A stretch of DNA of 64,000 nt, from the NCBI RefSeq assembly GCF_023006505.1, contig NZ_JALBGV010000029.1, positions 1 to 64,000 of the forward strand, read 5' to 3'. Below the pieces are notes generated by a model. That model was not told where the DNA came from, did not search any database, and worked only from the letters and a program-made list of their open reading frames with translations. Position numbers and translations under genes: made by a program. This document shows positions 1 to 9,514 of this stretch, piece after piece. Every line of letters begins with the position of its first letter. Position 1 is the stretch's first letter. This stretch comes from Neorhizobium sp. SHOUNA12A. Its GTDB lineage: Bacteria > Pseudomonadota > Alphaproteobacteria > Rhizobiales > Rhizobiaceae.

Positions 1-295
1 CATCCTCGACGAGCTGGCGAACGGCACCTCCCGCCGCCGCGTCGGCCTGAAGCCGGAGGGCAAGGCGCCCGTCCGCGCACATGCAAAACTTTACGCCGAG
101 GCTGAGGGCCGGACCGAACTCGGCGAAGTCACCTCCGGCACATTCGGCCCCTCGGTCGAAGGCCCCGTCGCCATGGGTTACGTGCCGACCCGCTTTGCCG
201 AACCTGGCTGCCAGATTTTTGCGGAGGTGCGCGGCAAATATCTGCCCGTCACGGTCGCCGCCCTTCCCTTCGTCACCCCCACCTACAAACGATAA
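1..295 (+). CDS. gcvT: Aminomethyltransferase GcvT, C-terminal part
   Basis: The last 97 residues of the glycine cleavage T protein, cut by the window start and read in frame from base 2 to the TAA at 293-295. T protein transfers the methylene group from the aminomethyl-lipoyl arm of H protein to tetrahydrofolate and releases ammonia. The visible part is the C-terminal barrel domain, with the family-typical stretches [18 protein letters not shown] and GPVAMGYV and the end VTVAALPFV. gcvH follows 16 bases later on the same strand, which supports the assignment. The upstream part of the operon, where a glycine riboswitch would be expected, is outside the window. Confidence 0.93.
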   Translation, partial: ILDELANGTSRRRVGLKPEGKAPVRAHAKLYAEAEGRTELGEVTSGTFGPSVEGPVAMGYVPTRFAEPGCQIFAEVRGKYLPVTVAALPFVTPTYKR

Positions 296-311
296 TCCTC
301 CGGAGAGAACC

Positions 312-674
312 ATGCTGAAATTCACCGCTGAACACGAATGGCTGAAGCTCGAAGACGGTGTCGCGACCGTCGGCATCACCTCTCACGCTGCCGAGCAGCT
401 TGGCGACCTCGTTTTCGTGGAACTGCCGGAAGTCGGCGCCGAACTGACCAAGGACGGCAATGCCGCGACCGTGGAGAGCGTCAAGGCCGCCTCCGACGTC
501 TATTGTCCGCTGGACGGCGAAGTTACCGAGGTCAACCAGGCGATCGTCGACGATCCCTCGATCGTCAATTCCGATCCTCAAGGCGAAGGCTGGTTCTTCA
601 AGCTGAAGCTCAAGACCGCCTCCGACGCCGACGCGCTGCTCGACGAGGCCGCCTACCAGGAACTGATCGCATGA
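312..674 (+). CDS. gcvH: Glycine cleavage system H protein
   Basis: A 120-residue lipoyl carrier protein that shuttles the aminomethyl group between P, T and L proteins. The family motif [12 protein letters not shown] is present, with the lipoylated lysine at residue 58, and the N-terminus [14 protein letters not shown] is typical. The start ATG at 312 is preceded by CCGGAGAG, a good ribosome binding site; a longer frame opening at 81 runs back through gcvT and is not used. Its TGA overlaps the gcvP start as ATGA, so the two are translationally coupled. Confidence 0.97.
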   Translation: MLKFTAEHEWLKLEDGVATVGITSHAAEQLGDLVFVELPEVGAELTKDGNAATVESVKAASDVYCPLDGEVTEVNQAIVDDPSIVNSDPQGEGWFFKLKLKTASDADALLDEAAYQELIA

Positions 675-3538
675 CCACCGACAGCACCGATTTCCATTTC
701 ACCGACTACCAGCCCTACGACTTCGCCAACCGCCGCCATATCGGCCCTTCGCCCGCCGAGATGGCCGAGATGTTGAAAATCGTCGGCTACAAAAGCCTCG
801 ACGCGCTGATCGACGCCACCGTGCCATCCTCGATCCGCCAAACGACCCCGCTTGCCTGGGGCCCGGCGCTGACCGAGCGCGAGGCGCTCGACAAGCTGCG
901 CGATACGGCCAACCGCAACAAGGCGCTCGTCTCGCTGATCGGCCAGGGTTATTACGGCACCATCACCCCGCCGGTCATCCAGCGCAACATTCTCGAAAAC
1001 CCGGCCTGGTACACGGCCTACACGCCCTACCAGCCGGAAATCAGCCAGGGCCGCCTCGAGGCGCTGCTCAATTTCCAGACGATGATCTGCGACCTGACGG
1101 GCCTCGACGTTGCCAATGCTTCGCTGCTCGACGAGGCGACCGCCGCTGCCGAAGCCATGGCGCTCTGCCAGCGCCAGGCCAAATCGAAGGCGCCGGCCTT
1201 CTTCGTCGATGCCGCCTGTCATCCGCAGACGATCGCGCTGATCGAAACCCGCGCCGCGCCGCTCGGCTGGAGCGTTATCATCGGCGACCCGATGACTGAT
1301 CTCGATCCGGTCGACGTGTTCGGCGCGATCTTCCAGTATCCGGGCACCAACGGTCATGTCCGCGATTTCACCGGCCTGATCTCCCGCCTGCACCAGACCG
1401 GCGCGGTCGCCGCCGTCGCCGCCGATCCCTTGGCGCTGACGCTCCTCAAATCCCCCGGCGAAATGGGCGCCGACATCGCCATCGGCTCCTCCCAGCGCTT
1501 CGGCGTGCCGGTCGGTTACGGCGGCCCGCATGCGGCCTATATGGCGGTCAAGGATGCCCACAAGCGCGCCATGCCCGGCCGCCTGGTCGGCGTCTCGGTC
1601 GATAGCCGCGGCAACCGCGCCTACCGCCTGTCGCTGCAGACCCGCGAACAGCATATCCGCCGCGAAAAGGCGACCTCGAACATCTGCACCGCCCAGGTCC
1701 TGCTGGCCGTCATGGCCTCCATGTACGGGGTCTTCCACGGCCCGGACGGGCTCAAAGCGATCGCCCAGCAGGTCCACCGCAAGGCCGTGCTGATGGCCAA
1801 GGGCCTGGAAAAGCTCGGCTACACCATCGACCCCGACACCTTCTTCGACACCATCACCGTCGAGGTCGGCCACATGCAGGGCCTGATCATGCGCGCCGCG
1901 GTCGCCGAAGGCGTCAACCTGCGCAAAGTCGGCGAAACCCGCATCGGCATGTCGCTCGACGAGCGCACTCGTCCCGCGGCGCTCGAAGCCGTCTGGCGTG
2001 CCTTCGGCGGCAATTTCAAGGTCTCGGATTTCGAGCCGACCTGGCGCCTGCCGATCGCGCTCCTGCGCAAATCCGACTACATGACCCACCCGATCTTCCA
2101 CATGAACCGCGCCGAAAGCGAGATGACCCGCTATATCCGTCGGCTCTCGGACCGGGACCTGGCGCTCGACCGGGCGATGATCCCGCTCGGTTCCTGCACC
2201 ATGAAACTGAATGCGACGGCCGAAATGCTGCCGATCACGTGGCCGGAATTTGCCGACATCCACCCCTTCGTGCCGGCCGACCAGGCGCTCGGCTACAAGG
2301 AAATGATCGACGACCTGTCGCAAAAACTCTGCCAGATCACCGGTTACGACGCCTTCTCGCTGCAGCCGAATTCCGGCGCGCAAGGGGAATATGCGGGCCT
2401 TCTGACCATCCGCAACTACCACATCGCCAACGGTGATACCCACCGCGACGTCTGCCTCATCCCGACTTCCGCGCACGGCACCAACCCGGCCTCCGCCCAG
2501 ATGGTCGGCATGAAGGTGGTCGTCGTCAAGGTCCGCGACAACGGCGATATCGACCTCGACGATTTCCGCGCCAAGGCCGAGCAATATGCCGAGAACCTCT
2601 CGGCCTGCATGATCACCTACCCCTCGACCCACGGCGTCTTCGAGGAGACGGTGCGCGAGATCTGCGAGATCACCCATGCCCACGGCGGCCAGGTCTATCT
2701 CGACGGCGCCAACATGAACGCCATGGTCGGCCTGTCCCGGCCCGGTGACATCGGCTCCGACGTCTCCCACCTCAACCTCCACAAGACCTTCTGCATCCCG
2801 CATGGCGGCGGCGGTCCGGGCATGGGTCCGATCGGCGTCAAGTCACATCTGGCGGCACATCTCCCCGGACACCCGGCGACGGACGGCCGTGAGGGTGCAG
2901 TTTCGGCGGCCCCCTTCGGCTCGCCGTCGATCCTGCCGATCTCCTGGTCCTACTGCCTGATGATGGGCGGCGAGGGCCTGACCCAGGCGACCAAGGTGGC
3001 GATCCTCAACGCCAACTACATCGCCGCACGCCTAAAGGGCGCCTATGACGTGCTCTACAAGTCGGAATCTGGCCGCGTCGCGCATGAATGCATCATCGAC
3101 ACGCGCCCGCTCAATGTCTCGGCCGGTGTCAGCGTCGACGATGTCGCAAAACGCCTGATCGACTGCGGTTTCCACGCCCCGACCATGAGCTGGCCGGTCG
3201 CCGGCACGCTGATGATCGAACCGACCGAGTCGGAAACCAAGGCCGAGATCGACCGGTTCTGCGAAGCGATGCTGGCGATCCGAGAGGAAGCCCGCGCCAT
3301 CGAGGACGGTCGCATGGACCGGCAAAACAACCCGCTGAAGAACGCCCCGCACACGGTGGAAGACCTGGTCGGCGAATGGGACCGCCCCTATTCCCGCGAG
3401 CAGGCCTGCTACCCGCCCGGCGCCTTCCGCGTCGACAAATACTGGTCCCCGGTCAACCGCGTCGACAACGTTTATGGCGACCGCAACCTCGTCTGCACCT
3501 GCCCGCCGCTGGAGACTTACGCGGAGGCGGCCGAGTAG
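671..3538 (+). CDS. gcvP: Glycine dehydrogenase (decarboxylating) GcvP
   Basis: A 955-residue PLP enzyme that decarboxylates glycine and loads the aminomethyl group onto GcvH. The length matches single-chain P proteins, in which two PLP-fold halves are fused. The C-terminal half carries the PLP-lysine motif [18 protein letters not shown] with the lysine at about residue 705, and the N-terminus FANRHIGPS-like [14 protein letters not shown] is characteristic. The start ATG overlaps the gcvH stop. No downstream gene of the pathway follows; the next 220 bases hold a palindromic repeat. Confidence 0.97.
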   Translation: MTTDSTDFHFTDYQPYDFANRRHIGPSPAEMAEMLKIVGYKSLDALIDATVPSSIRQTTPLAWGPALTEREALDKLRDTANRNKALVSLIGQGYYGTITPPVIQRNILENPAWYTAYTPYQPEISQGRLEALLNFQTMICDLTGLDVANASLLDEATAAAEAMALCQRQAKSKAPAFFVDAACHPQTIALIETRAAPLGWSVIIGDPMTDLDPVDVFGAIFQYPGTNGHVRDFTGLISRLHQTGAVAAVAADPLALTLLKSPGEMGADIAIGSSQRFGVPVGYGGPHAAYMAVKDAHKRAMPGRLVGVSVDSRGNRAYRLSLQTREQHIRREKATSNICTAQVLLAVMASMYGVFHGPDGLKAIAQQVHRKAVLMAKGLEKLGYTIDPDTFFDTITVEVGHMQGLIMRAAVAEGVNLRKVGETRIGMSLDERTRPAALEAVWRAFGGNFKVSDFEPTWRLPIALLRKSDYMTHPIFHMNRAESEMTRYIRRLSDRDLALDRAMIPLGSCTMKLNATAEMLPITWPEFADIHPFVPADQALGYKEMIDDLSQKLCQITGYDAFSLQPNSGAQGEYAGLLTIRNYHIANGDTHRDVCLIPTSAHGTNPASAQMVGMKVVVVKVRDNGDIDLDDFRAKAEQYAENLSACMITYPSTHGVFEETVREICEITHAHGGQVYLDGANMNAMVGLSRPGDIGSDVSHLNLHKTFCIPHGGGGPGMGPIGVKSHLAAHLPGHPATDGREGAVSAAPFGSPSILPISWSYCLMMGGEGLTQATKVAILNANYIAARLKGAYDVLYKSESGRVAHECIIDTRPLNVSAGVSVDDVAKRLIDCGFHAPTMSWPVAGTLMIEPTESETKAEIDRFCEAMLAIREEARAIEDGRMDRQNNPLKNAPHTVEDLVGEWDRPYSREQACYPPGAFRVDKYWSPVNRVDNVYGDRNLVCTCPPLETYAEAAE

Positions 3539-3554
3539 CGCGGTTTCCCGCTCA

Positions 3555-3616
3555 GGGAGGGCTTTGCCCGGCAAACCCCTCCCGCCTGCCGGCCACCCTC
3601 CCCACAAGGGGAGGGT
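3555..3616. repeat. Tandem-hairpin palindromic intergenic element
   Basis: Two adjacent hairpins follow gcvP. The first (3555-3583) pairs GGGAGGG with CCCTCCC around an inner TTTGCC/GGCAAA stem. The second (3595-3616) pairs ACCCTCCCC with GGGGAGGGT around the loop ACAA. There is no T-tract, so it is less like an intrinsic terminator than like the short palindromic repeats common between rhizobial genes. It may still attenuate read-through from gcvP. Confidence 0.6.
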
Positions 3617-3758
3617 CAAGACTGCCGCACCTGCTCGCGTCCCGAAGCCCTCCGCCGGCCGCAAATCGGTAGACGACCGGAGCGAGGGTCAATTCGATAT
3701 CACGGCCCAAACCGTCGGAAATCCTGAAAGATTGGCGATGCGGGTTGCGGCCGGCGCC

Positions 3759-4100
3759 TCATGGCTTGCCGCCGGCTTCAACCCGCATCAGACAGTTCAC
3801 ATAGGCGCTGCGGGCAAACGACATCCTCTGGTCGGCGCAGGCAAGGCGAACCGCCTCGGAAGCTTGCTTGCGCACCTGGTCGTCGCGGAAGGCAAAAAAC
3901 ACCTTGCCGACGACGAGAAACACAAGCGCGGCGATCCACAGCCCGTGGCGGATCTGTTTCCAGGAAATCCGGAAAGACCGCCCCTCATCGCCGGCCTGTG
4001 CGAAACGCTCCGAAACGCGGGCGGAAACCGCCGCCGGCCCGGACGGCTCGCTGCCGGCCGCAGCGATCCCTCGTCGGCCAAATCGACGCCGCGACGCCAT
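3759..4100 (-). CDS. Small single-pass membrane protein, unknown
   Basis: About 113 residues with no family I recognise. An Arg-rich N-terminus (MASRRRFGRRG) leads to one clear hydrophobic segment at about residues 50-68 (LWIAALVFLVVGKVFFAF), then a charged tail with two cysteines (RLACADQ, VNCLMRV). I chose the ATG at 4100 because GGAG lies about 10 bases upstream; an ATG at 4109 would add three residues but sits too close to that site. It is convergent with gcvP and divergent from the phage-like genes. A real but unassigned gene is likely. Confidence 0.5.
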   Translation of the reverse strand: MASRRRFGRRGIAAAGSEPSGPAAVSARVSERFAQAGDEGRSFRISWKQIRHGLWIAALVFLVVGKVFFAFRDDQVRKQASEAVRLACADQRMSFARSAYVNCLMRVEAGGKP

Positions 4101-4220
4101 CACCCGCATTCTCCGCCGGTTGGAAAGCGGCGATCCTACCCGCTGTTCCTTTCGATCTGGTCAATGCCGCCGACCGCCTAAAACGCCCGGCCGCAACCGA
4201 AAAAACGCCGCGCCCCGTTC

Positions 4221-4238
4221 CGGCACATCTGTGCCGGG
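4221..4238. promoter_or_regulatory. Perfect 8-bp-arm palindrome before phage-like genes
   Basis: CCGGCACA and TGTGCCGG face each other across TC. It lies between the divergent small membrane protein gene and the phage-tail module. It could be an operator or a short hairpin; there is no T-tract. Confidence 0.3.
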
Positions 4239-4323
4239 CCGCAATACGCTTCCCTTACCCTGCCCGTTCAGTCTTCCTTGAAGCTCTTGCCCTAAAACAT
4301 CCGTCATCGGCTTTTGGGGATGC

Positions 4324-4872
4324 TTGGCTTTCGACGGCACTCCACCGACTTCCGGAGGCAACGAGGTACTCAGGCAGTTCAATGACGGATCGCAGGATGT
4401 GGTGCAGTTCCTGCGCCCTGGCGCGGCGGCGAATCCGAGTTTCGCGGATGTGGTCCTCGACAGTCGTTGGCCGGCACTGCAGATCCTCGCTGAGGGCTAC
4501 CAGATCATTGACGGCCAACCGAACTACACTCCTCCGGCCAGCGTCAACCCGGGGCAGTCCTTTACCGTCAACTTCAACAACTTCGGTCTGTTTCCGTTCG
4601 TCAAATATACGACGCTGCATGTCGATGGCGTCAACGGCTTCTCGGCTAAGCCGGCCGCGACCTTCATCACCGAAAACTATAACAACCAGCTGCAGTATCA
4701 TCAGGGCAACTCGACCTATTGCGTGCTGAGCGGATCGCAGGCGACGTTCTGGACCTTCAACGGCAATCCAAGCCTTGAGCGCACGAACCAGAATAATCAG
4801 TGGGTCTTCGATTACCCGCCCGATGCGATCATCGGCATTCGATACTTCATCCTCGGCATCCCGGCCTTATAA
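4324..4872 (+). CDS. Phage-like structural protein, possibly 5'-truncated
   Basis: 182 residues, Asn/Pro/Tyr-rich and predicted all-beta in style, with no transmembrane segment and no family I can name with certainty. It directly precedes a tail-fibre-like gene and ends 13 bases before it, so I place it in the same phage-tail module. The only start in frame after the upstream stop at 4279 is TTG at 4324, with GGGGA three bases upstream, an unusually short spacing. Either the TTG is used or the gene lost its original 5' end when the prophage decayed. Confidence 0.5.
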   Translation: MAFDGTPPTSGGNEVLRQFNDGSQDVVQFLRPGAAANPSFADVVLDSRWPALQILAEGYQIIDGQPNYTPPASVNPGQSFTVNFNNFGLFPFVKYTTLHVDGVNGFSAKPAATFITENYNNQLQYHQGNSTYCVLSGSQATFWTFNGNPSLERTNQNNQWVFDYPPDAIIGIRYFILGIPAL

Positions 4873-4885
4873 GGGTTCTTCTCGC

Positions 4886-6853
4886 ATGGCTGAATACTAC
4901 ACGACCGGATCGATTCAATTGACCAACGGCAGCAATTCCGTGACCGGGATCGGCACTGCTTGGGCGATTGCGCAGGTGGCCGGCGGCACGATCTATGTCG
5001 GGGCGCAAGGCAATGCTCTTCCGCTCGTCTCGATCGAAAGCGACACGGCGGCGATTGCGGCTTTGGAGTGGTCCGGCGCGACCGGCACCTATCCGTATGC
5101 CCTGCTTCGCGCCACCGCCTTCAGCGACCAACTCGAAACCAATAGCAATATACTGTCCCGGCTCCTGGTCGCGATGGAGGCCGGAACGCTCTACCGCTAT
5201 GATGCGACGGGAGATCTTGCCGAACTCACGACCTATAACGAGCGGCCGGAAGGTTTCGCCTTCCTGGCGATCGATACCAATCCGGCAAGGCTCTACATCA
5301 AGGCTTCCGCCGCTTCCGGCGATTGGGCCGGGCCGTTCGGTTATGGCCCTGGTCCTGCGGGTCCGGCACCTGATATCGATTTTCAGCCGGTGGTGACAGG
5401 CTTGCCCGGCACCAATGCCGGGATGGTCGTGACGGGCAGCGGGGAACCGGCTGACCCTTACGAAATCACCTTCACCATTCCCGCCGGCAGGACCGGGATA
5501 AACCCGCGCGGCGACTATTCCAGCGTCACGGCCTATGATCCTCGCGACATGGTCACCGATAACGGTTCTTCATGGGTCGCGCTTCAGGCGACGACGGGCA
5601 ACGCGCCTCCGGTGCTTCCGACAACCGCCAACGCCTATTGGCAGCTCGCTGCCAGAAGGGGGATCGACGGTACGGGCACGGGCGATATGGTCGGACCCAA
5701 TGGTGGCGTAGCGAATGGTAATGTTCCATCATTTAGCGGTACGTCTGGAAAGTTGCTTGGAGATAGCGGAAAACCTGCTTCGGGTCTGGTTGTCGGTCCG
5801 GCGGTTTCCGTGGATGGGGCGCTTGTCGGCTATAGCGGAACTTCGGGCAAGCTCCTGAAAGCGCTCACCAGTGCCGAGGCTAAATCCTGGCTTGCGACGA
5901 CGGCGCTCGATGTCGTGTTCAGCAATGCGACGGCGAACCTTCCTGGCGCTCCGACGACCGTGCAGGCGGCAATTGAATCTCTCGTAAATTCCGGCGGCAG
6001 GAATGACGCCCTGCTGGCGCTCGAAGTCGCCGACCTGAAGGGTGTGCGCCTTGGGATGAGGAACGGCGTTGCTGACCCTTTCGACGACGCGACAGGCGTC
6101 GATGCGGCGGCTTCAACAAATGAGGTCTATGATGCGGCAAACGATTGGTTTTCGCCGTCTCCAACGCCGACCACTGTGGTCCATTCAATCATTCTTACGA
6201 ATGATGCGTCGATTGCCACGCAACGCAAGTACCGGATCAGGTATGCCGCTGCCGGGCTTGTTGCCGCCGGCACATTCGTTCGCATCAGAGTTGTCGGACC
6301 ATCTGCCGGCGCTTCCAAGGCGATTACCAACATGTTCTTCGGTCGTGCTGCCGCGAGTGGAGACGCATGGGACATGGACACCATCTCAACCACTCCAGTC
6401 CGAGTGACGTTCGCAGGCCTAAGCAAGGACGGCGCGGTAGACGAGGCGGGCACAGCTGATGTCTCAGGCTACACCCTAACTACCGGTTCGACGCCCGTGG
6501 TGACGGCCATTGAAGTTAAATCCTCTGCCGGAGCATACGCCAATATGGCGCTGCGATCTGTGGCCTATGCGGCGGCCGCAGTACCGACGACAGGCCGCAT
6601 CGCGGTTCAGCTTGTCGAGATTGATCCCACTACGATCAACACAGACGTTATCGCCAAGATGTCGCGTGACGGCGGGGTCACATGGGCAACCGCCGTTCTG
6701 ACGTGGGCGCAATACCAGTTCCTTCCAAGGGTCTACGAGGCGAACAATATCAACCTCGCCAGCCTTGGTTCCGGCAGCTCGCTGAAGTGGGAAATCGACA
6801 CTGCCAACAATAAGAACGTCGCCGTTTCCGGTGTCGTCATGCAATGGAGTTGA
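4886..6853 (+). CDS. Phage tail-fibre-like protein
   Basis: 655 residues of low-complexity, Gly/Ala/Thr-rich, beta-structured sequence typical of tail fibres. From N to C there is a conserved N-terminal domain opening MAEYYTTGSIQLTNGSN, a Gly/Pro-rich linker near residue 155 (YGPGPAGPAPD), a short carbohydrate-binding-like module (GDYSSVTAYDPRDMVTDNGSSW), two copies of a SGTSGKLL motif near residues 285 and 315, and a C-terminal sheet-rich domain. In phages such proteins bind host surface sugars. The start has a weak site (GGTTCTT) upstream. No capsid, terminase or baseplate gene is nearby, so this is an isolated tail module. Confidence 0.65.
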   Translation: MAEYYTTGSIQLTNGSNSVTGIGTAWAIAQVAGGTIYVGAQGNALPLVSIESDTAAIAALEWSGATGTYPYALLRATAFSDQLETNSNILSRLLVAMEAGTLYRYDATGDLAELTTYNERPEGFAFLAIDTNPARLYIKASAASGDWAGPFGYGPGPAGPAPDIDFQPVVTGLPGTNAGMVVTGSGEPADPYEITFTIPAGRTGINPRGDYSSVTAYDPRDMVTDNGSSWVALQATTGNAPPVLPTTANAYWQLAARRGIDGTGTGDMVGPNGGVANGNVPSFSGTSGKLLGDSGKPASGLVVGPAVSVDGALVGYSGTSGKLLKALTSAEAKSWLATTALDVVFSNATANLPGAPTTVQAAIESLVNSGGRNDALLALEVADLKGVRLGMRNGVADPFDDATGVDAAASTNEVYDAANDWFSPSPTPTTVVHSIILTNDASIATQRKYRIRYAAAGLVAAGTFVRIRVVGPSAGASKAITNMFFGRAAASGDAWDMDTISTTPVRVTFAGLSKDGAVDEAGTADVSGYTLTTGSTPVVTAIEVKSSAGAYANMALRSVAYAAAAVPTTGRIAVQLVEIDPTTINTDVIAKMSRDGGVTWATAVLTWAQYQFLPRVYEANNINLASLGSGSSLKWEIDTANNKNVAVSGVVMQWS

Positions 6854-6857
6854 GGTG

Positions 6858-7175
6858 ATGGCGCCAAGGTTATTCGGGAATGCGATGATCGCCGGCCAGA
6901 TGCCGACGATCGATCACTACAAGACGGCTTTCGATACTCATCTCGACGCTGTCGCGGCTCAACGGCAATACGACAACCGGTTGACCATCGTCAGCTACGC
7001 CGGCAGCACCAATCCGCAATGGGCAGCGGAGGCGGAAGCCTTCATCGCGTGGCGGGATTCTGCCTTGATCCACATGTTCCAGCAACTCGCCGCCGCCGAG
7101 GCGGGCGAGATCGCTCCGCCGACCATTGAAGAGTTCATTGGCGGCATCACGCCGATCGCATGGCCGGCCCTCTAA
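6858..7175 (+). CDS. Small tail-module protein (assembly/chaperone-like)
   Basis: 105 residues starting at the ATG 6858, four bases after the tail-fibre stop, with TGAGGTG serving as both stop and ribosome binding site. It is helix-rich and acidic (YKTAFDTHLDAVAAQRQYDN, PQWAAEAEAFIAWRD). Size, composition and position after a fibre gene resemble phage tail-fibre assembly proteins, but I do not see a decisive motif. A longer frame from 6831 would overlap the fibre gene and is less likely. Confidence 0.55.
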   Translation: MAPRLFGNAMIAGQMPTIDHYKTAFDTHLDAVAAQRQYDNRLTIVSYAGSTNPQWAAEAEAFIAWRDSALIHMFQQLAAAEAGEIAPPTIEEFIGGITPIAWPAL

Positions 7176-7195
7176 GTTGCATGGCGGGCCACGAC

Positions 7196-8179
7196 CTATT
7201 CGGCCGGCTGCTGGGCTACCGTCTCGCTGCGGCGCCGTCTCCATGCCCGGCCTATCGACAGCACTATCGCGGTATAGGGCAGCAGCATGAAGTCAGCTCC
7301 GGTGTTCGTCCAGTAGCCGTAGCTATGCGAGAGATAGATGCTGAGATGCATGCTCGCGAAGAACATTAGGAATGCGGGGCTCAATCTCGGGAAAAACAAC
7401 GCGATCGGCGCGGCAAGTTCCAGAGCAAATACCAGAAATGCGGCGATGTCACCAAGCGCCTTGAAGGACAGAAACGAGCTGAACCATAGGCTCGTTGACC
7501 ACGTCGATACAAAAAGGGACTTCTCGATCGCAGCGATGGAGAACAGATCGAGCCGGGAATCTATGACCCACAGCGCGCCAATGTCGATGACCTTGTTCAG
7601 GCCGGAATAGAAATAGTAGGCGTCCATAAAGAACAGCAGGACAAACACAGGCCCGTGAAAGGTCGTGCTCAGGGTAAGCGGGTTGGCCGGTTTTCCGATC
7701 CTGTAGTACGCCTCGTTCGGGAACAGCGCGACGACAAACAGCATGAAAAGCATGACCGTCGCCGAGGCGTCCATCGTGTCGCTTCCGAGCAGGAACCAGC
7801 CAATGAGATGAGCACCAAGCAAGAGAGCGACCCAAGCCGCCAGCCGGGGAAATATCCCGAGCAGACCGCAGAGGAGGGCGCCAATCGTCGTCATCTGGAA
7901 CGCGTGAAGAACGGCGACGGACGGGCGAGGGATGAGCTCGTAGATGAATTGGAACGAGGTCCAGTAGAGCCAGGGCGTCTTCCAATAGCTGAACAGCAGC
8001 GGCCGCGCTTCACGTCCGAACGCTTCCGGGGGCATGTAAGCCAGACCGGAAAAGTCCCACGACATGAACAGATAGGCAGCCAAACCAAAGGCGCCGGCCT
8101 GAATGATGTAGCAATGAAGGGCGACGACAGGGCGCGGCCGGCCGTAGAAGTCGACGGGACCAAAGAATTTCGCGATCAT
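7196..8179 (-). CDS. HTTM-domain membrane protein
   Basis: 327 residues with about eight to nine hydrophobic segments. The pattern (aromatic-rich helices, LFSYWKTPWLYW, FFMDAYYFYSGLNKVIDIG, MHLSIYLSHSYGYWTNTG) resembles the HTTM family, membrane proteins distantly related to vitamin K-dependent gamma-carboxylase. Bacterial members are mostly uncharacterised. It ends with a basic tail (RRRRSET). Its start overlaps the stop of the upstream gene (8176-8179), so the two are coupled and probably act together in the inner membrane. It is convergent with the phage-tail module. Confidence 0.7.
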   Translation of the reverse strand: MIAKFFGPVDFYGRPRPVVALHCYIIQAGAFGLAAYLFMSWDFSGLAYMPPEAFGREARPLLFSYWKTPWLYWTSFQFIYELIPRPSVAVLHAFQMTTIGALLCGLLGIFPRLAAWVALLLGAHLIGWFLLGSDTMDASATVMLFMLFVVALFPNEAYYRIGKPANPLTLSTTFHGPVFVLLFFMDAYYFYSGLNKVIDIGALWVIDSRLDLFSIAAIEKSLFVSTWSTSLWFSSFLSFKALGDIAAFLVFALELAAPIALFFPRLSPAFLMFFASMHLSIYLSHSYGYWTNTGADFMLLPYTAIVLSIGRAWRRRRSETVAQQPAE

Positions 8180-9039
8180 CCGTTCACCTGCGCGATCTTG
8201 GCGGCACCAACCACGTTCATCTGTTTGGACTTGTGATCAACCCGCACGGTCATACTCCAAAGCGAAACGGAGACTAGCTCGCTTGCCGGTGGATAGCTGG
8301 TGTAGTCGATGCGCTGATAATTGAGGTGGCTCGGGTAGGCGACTCGGTTCGGTATCATGAAGCCGCCGGCACGACGGTTTACAAAATTGTGCCGGATGAT
8401 TTCGAAGAACTCTTTCTCGTGCGCCACTTGGCCGTTTTCCACCCCGAAGGTAGCCTTCGGCCAGCTCACCATTGCCAGCTCATTGTTTCCGGGGCGGATG
8501 GAGCCGTCCTTGAAGTGCAGAAACATAACCTCGCTGGTGGCATAGCCGCTCCTGTGGATGAAGGGCAGGACGGCCGGCTGTAGTGCGGATGCGAAGACGG
8601 CAGGCTCCACGTCGGGTGGCATGGATAGGCTTTCCGGGGCATCGGGCTTGATGATGTCGGGAAGTCCCGCATAAATCCATCCAGGTACTCCGCGGTGAGC
8701 AATACCGATGTGAAGCTGCCATGAATAGCTTGTGAATATCAGAAGGCAGACGCCAACCACGACCCAACGGTTACGATCTGATGGCGCTTCGGACAGCCAA
8801 CCGGCAACTCCGGTACAACACCTTCTAATGTAGCGCCTGAAGAAGACGAACACGAGAGCCAAGCCGATAGCCCACGGCAGGAATATGCGGCCGGTGTCGC
8901 TCAGCCAGTCGATCCTGATTGGCTTGAGGCGGCTTAGAACAGGCAAGAGCAGCGCGACGGCCACCACGAACCCCAGATAACCGAACAACCCGTTCGATAT
9001 CCTTTCCTGCCGTCTACGGCCGCTCGTTGAAGTTTCCAA
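8176..9039 (-). CDS. Membrane-anchored protein partner of the HTTM gene
   Basis: 287 residues from a TTG start at 9039. An AGGAGG lies seven bases upstream of that TTG, which is much better than any upstream ATG; a frame from 9162 would add 41 residues of non-protein-like sequence. Three hydrophobic segments lie at about residues 20-37, 52-68 and 93-110, followed by a soluble domain of about 170 residues with no recognised family (motifs MFLHFKDGS, HEKEFFEIIRHNFVNR, YQRIDYTSYP). It is first in a two-gene operon with the HTTM protein. Function unknown. Confidence 0.65.
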   Translation of the reverse strand: METSTSGRRRQERISNGLFGYLGFVVAVALLLPVLSRLKPIRIDWLSDTGRIFLPWAIGLALVFVFFRRYIRRCCTGVAGWLSEAPSDRNRWVVVGVCLLIFTSYSWQLHIGIAHRGVPGWIYAGLPDIIKPDAPESLSMPPDVEPAVFASALQPAVLPFIHRSGYATSEVMFLHFKDGSIRPGNNELAMVSWPKATFGVENGQVAHEKEFFEIIRHNFVNRRAGGFMIPNRVAYPSHLNYQRIDYTSYPPASELVSVSLWSMTVRVDHKSKQMNVVGAAKIAQVNG

Positions 9040-9514
9040 GATCCCCCCTCCTAGTCCACAAGGAAAACGCAAATGCCCGACGTCTTTCCCCGGACATGGC
9101 TTCAGGCTGTCCGCATGCACCGAATCGAATGCCGGAGCACATAAGGCTTCACCGATCGACAAGGAACATTACCACATCATCATCGAAAACGTACTGGCGA
9201 GCTGGGATGGTCGTAAGTTAAGGGGATCCGCCCCCCTGCGGATGGGGTAGAAATGGGTCAGCGCGCTGTGGGTGTGAAGTTAGGTTTCTGCTGCCAAATG
9301 ATCCTGCGCGTCGTGCCATTCGATTTTGCGCGCTACAGATATCAACCGCCGAACGGGGCGCTGAGAGGTGTCATTTATTACTTACCTTACGAGGCAGCTT
9401 TCAGCGCCCCGTCCGATCCTCGGGTCTCGCTTTGCTCACCCCGAGGATAACGAAAAGAAACCGAGGATCGCCAAGGGAGGAGTGTGTCCGATGGGAACTC
9501 GAAAATCTCCGCCC
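9040..9514. other. Intergenic region without a supported gene
   Basis: 475 bases between the HTTM operon and the dusA 3' end. Short frames exist on both strands but show no family features or convincing starts. A small hairpin (ATCCGC/GCGGAT, 9226-9243) is the only structure seen. Confidence 0.5.

Noticed and set aside
653..2803. Long open frame of over 700 codons on the minus strand opposite gcvP
   Set aside because: It is an antisense shadow produced by GC-rich codon bias; the plus strand encodes a complete, highly conserved GcvP, and the translated shadow has no family features.
9226..9243. Hairpin ATCCGC/GCGGAT as a terminator
   Set aside because: Short stem, no T-tract, and no gene ends next to it.
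9253..9450. Plus-strand 65-codon frame between the HTTM operon and dusA
   Set aside because: No clear ribosome binding site or family similarity; codon pattern does not look coding.
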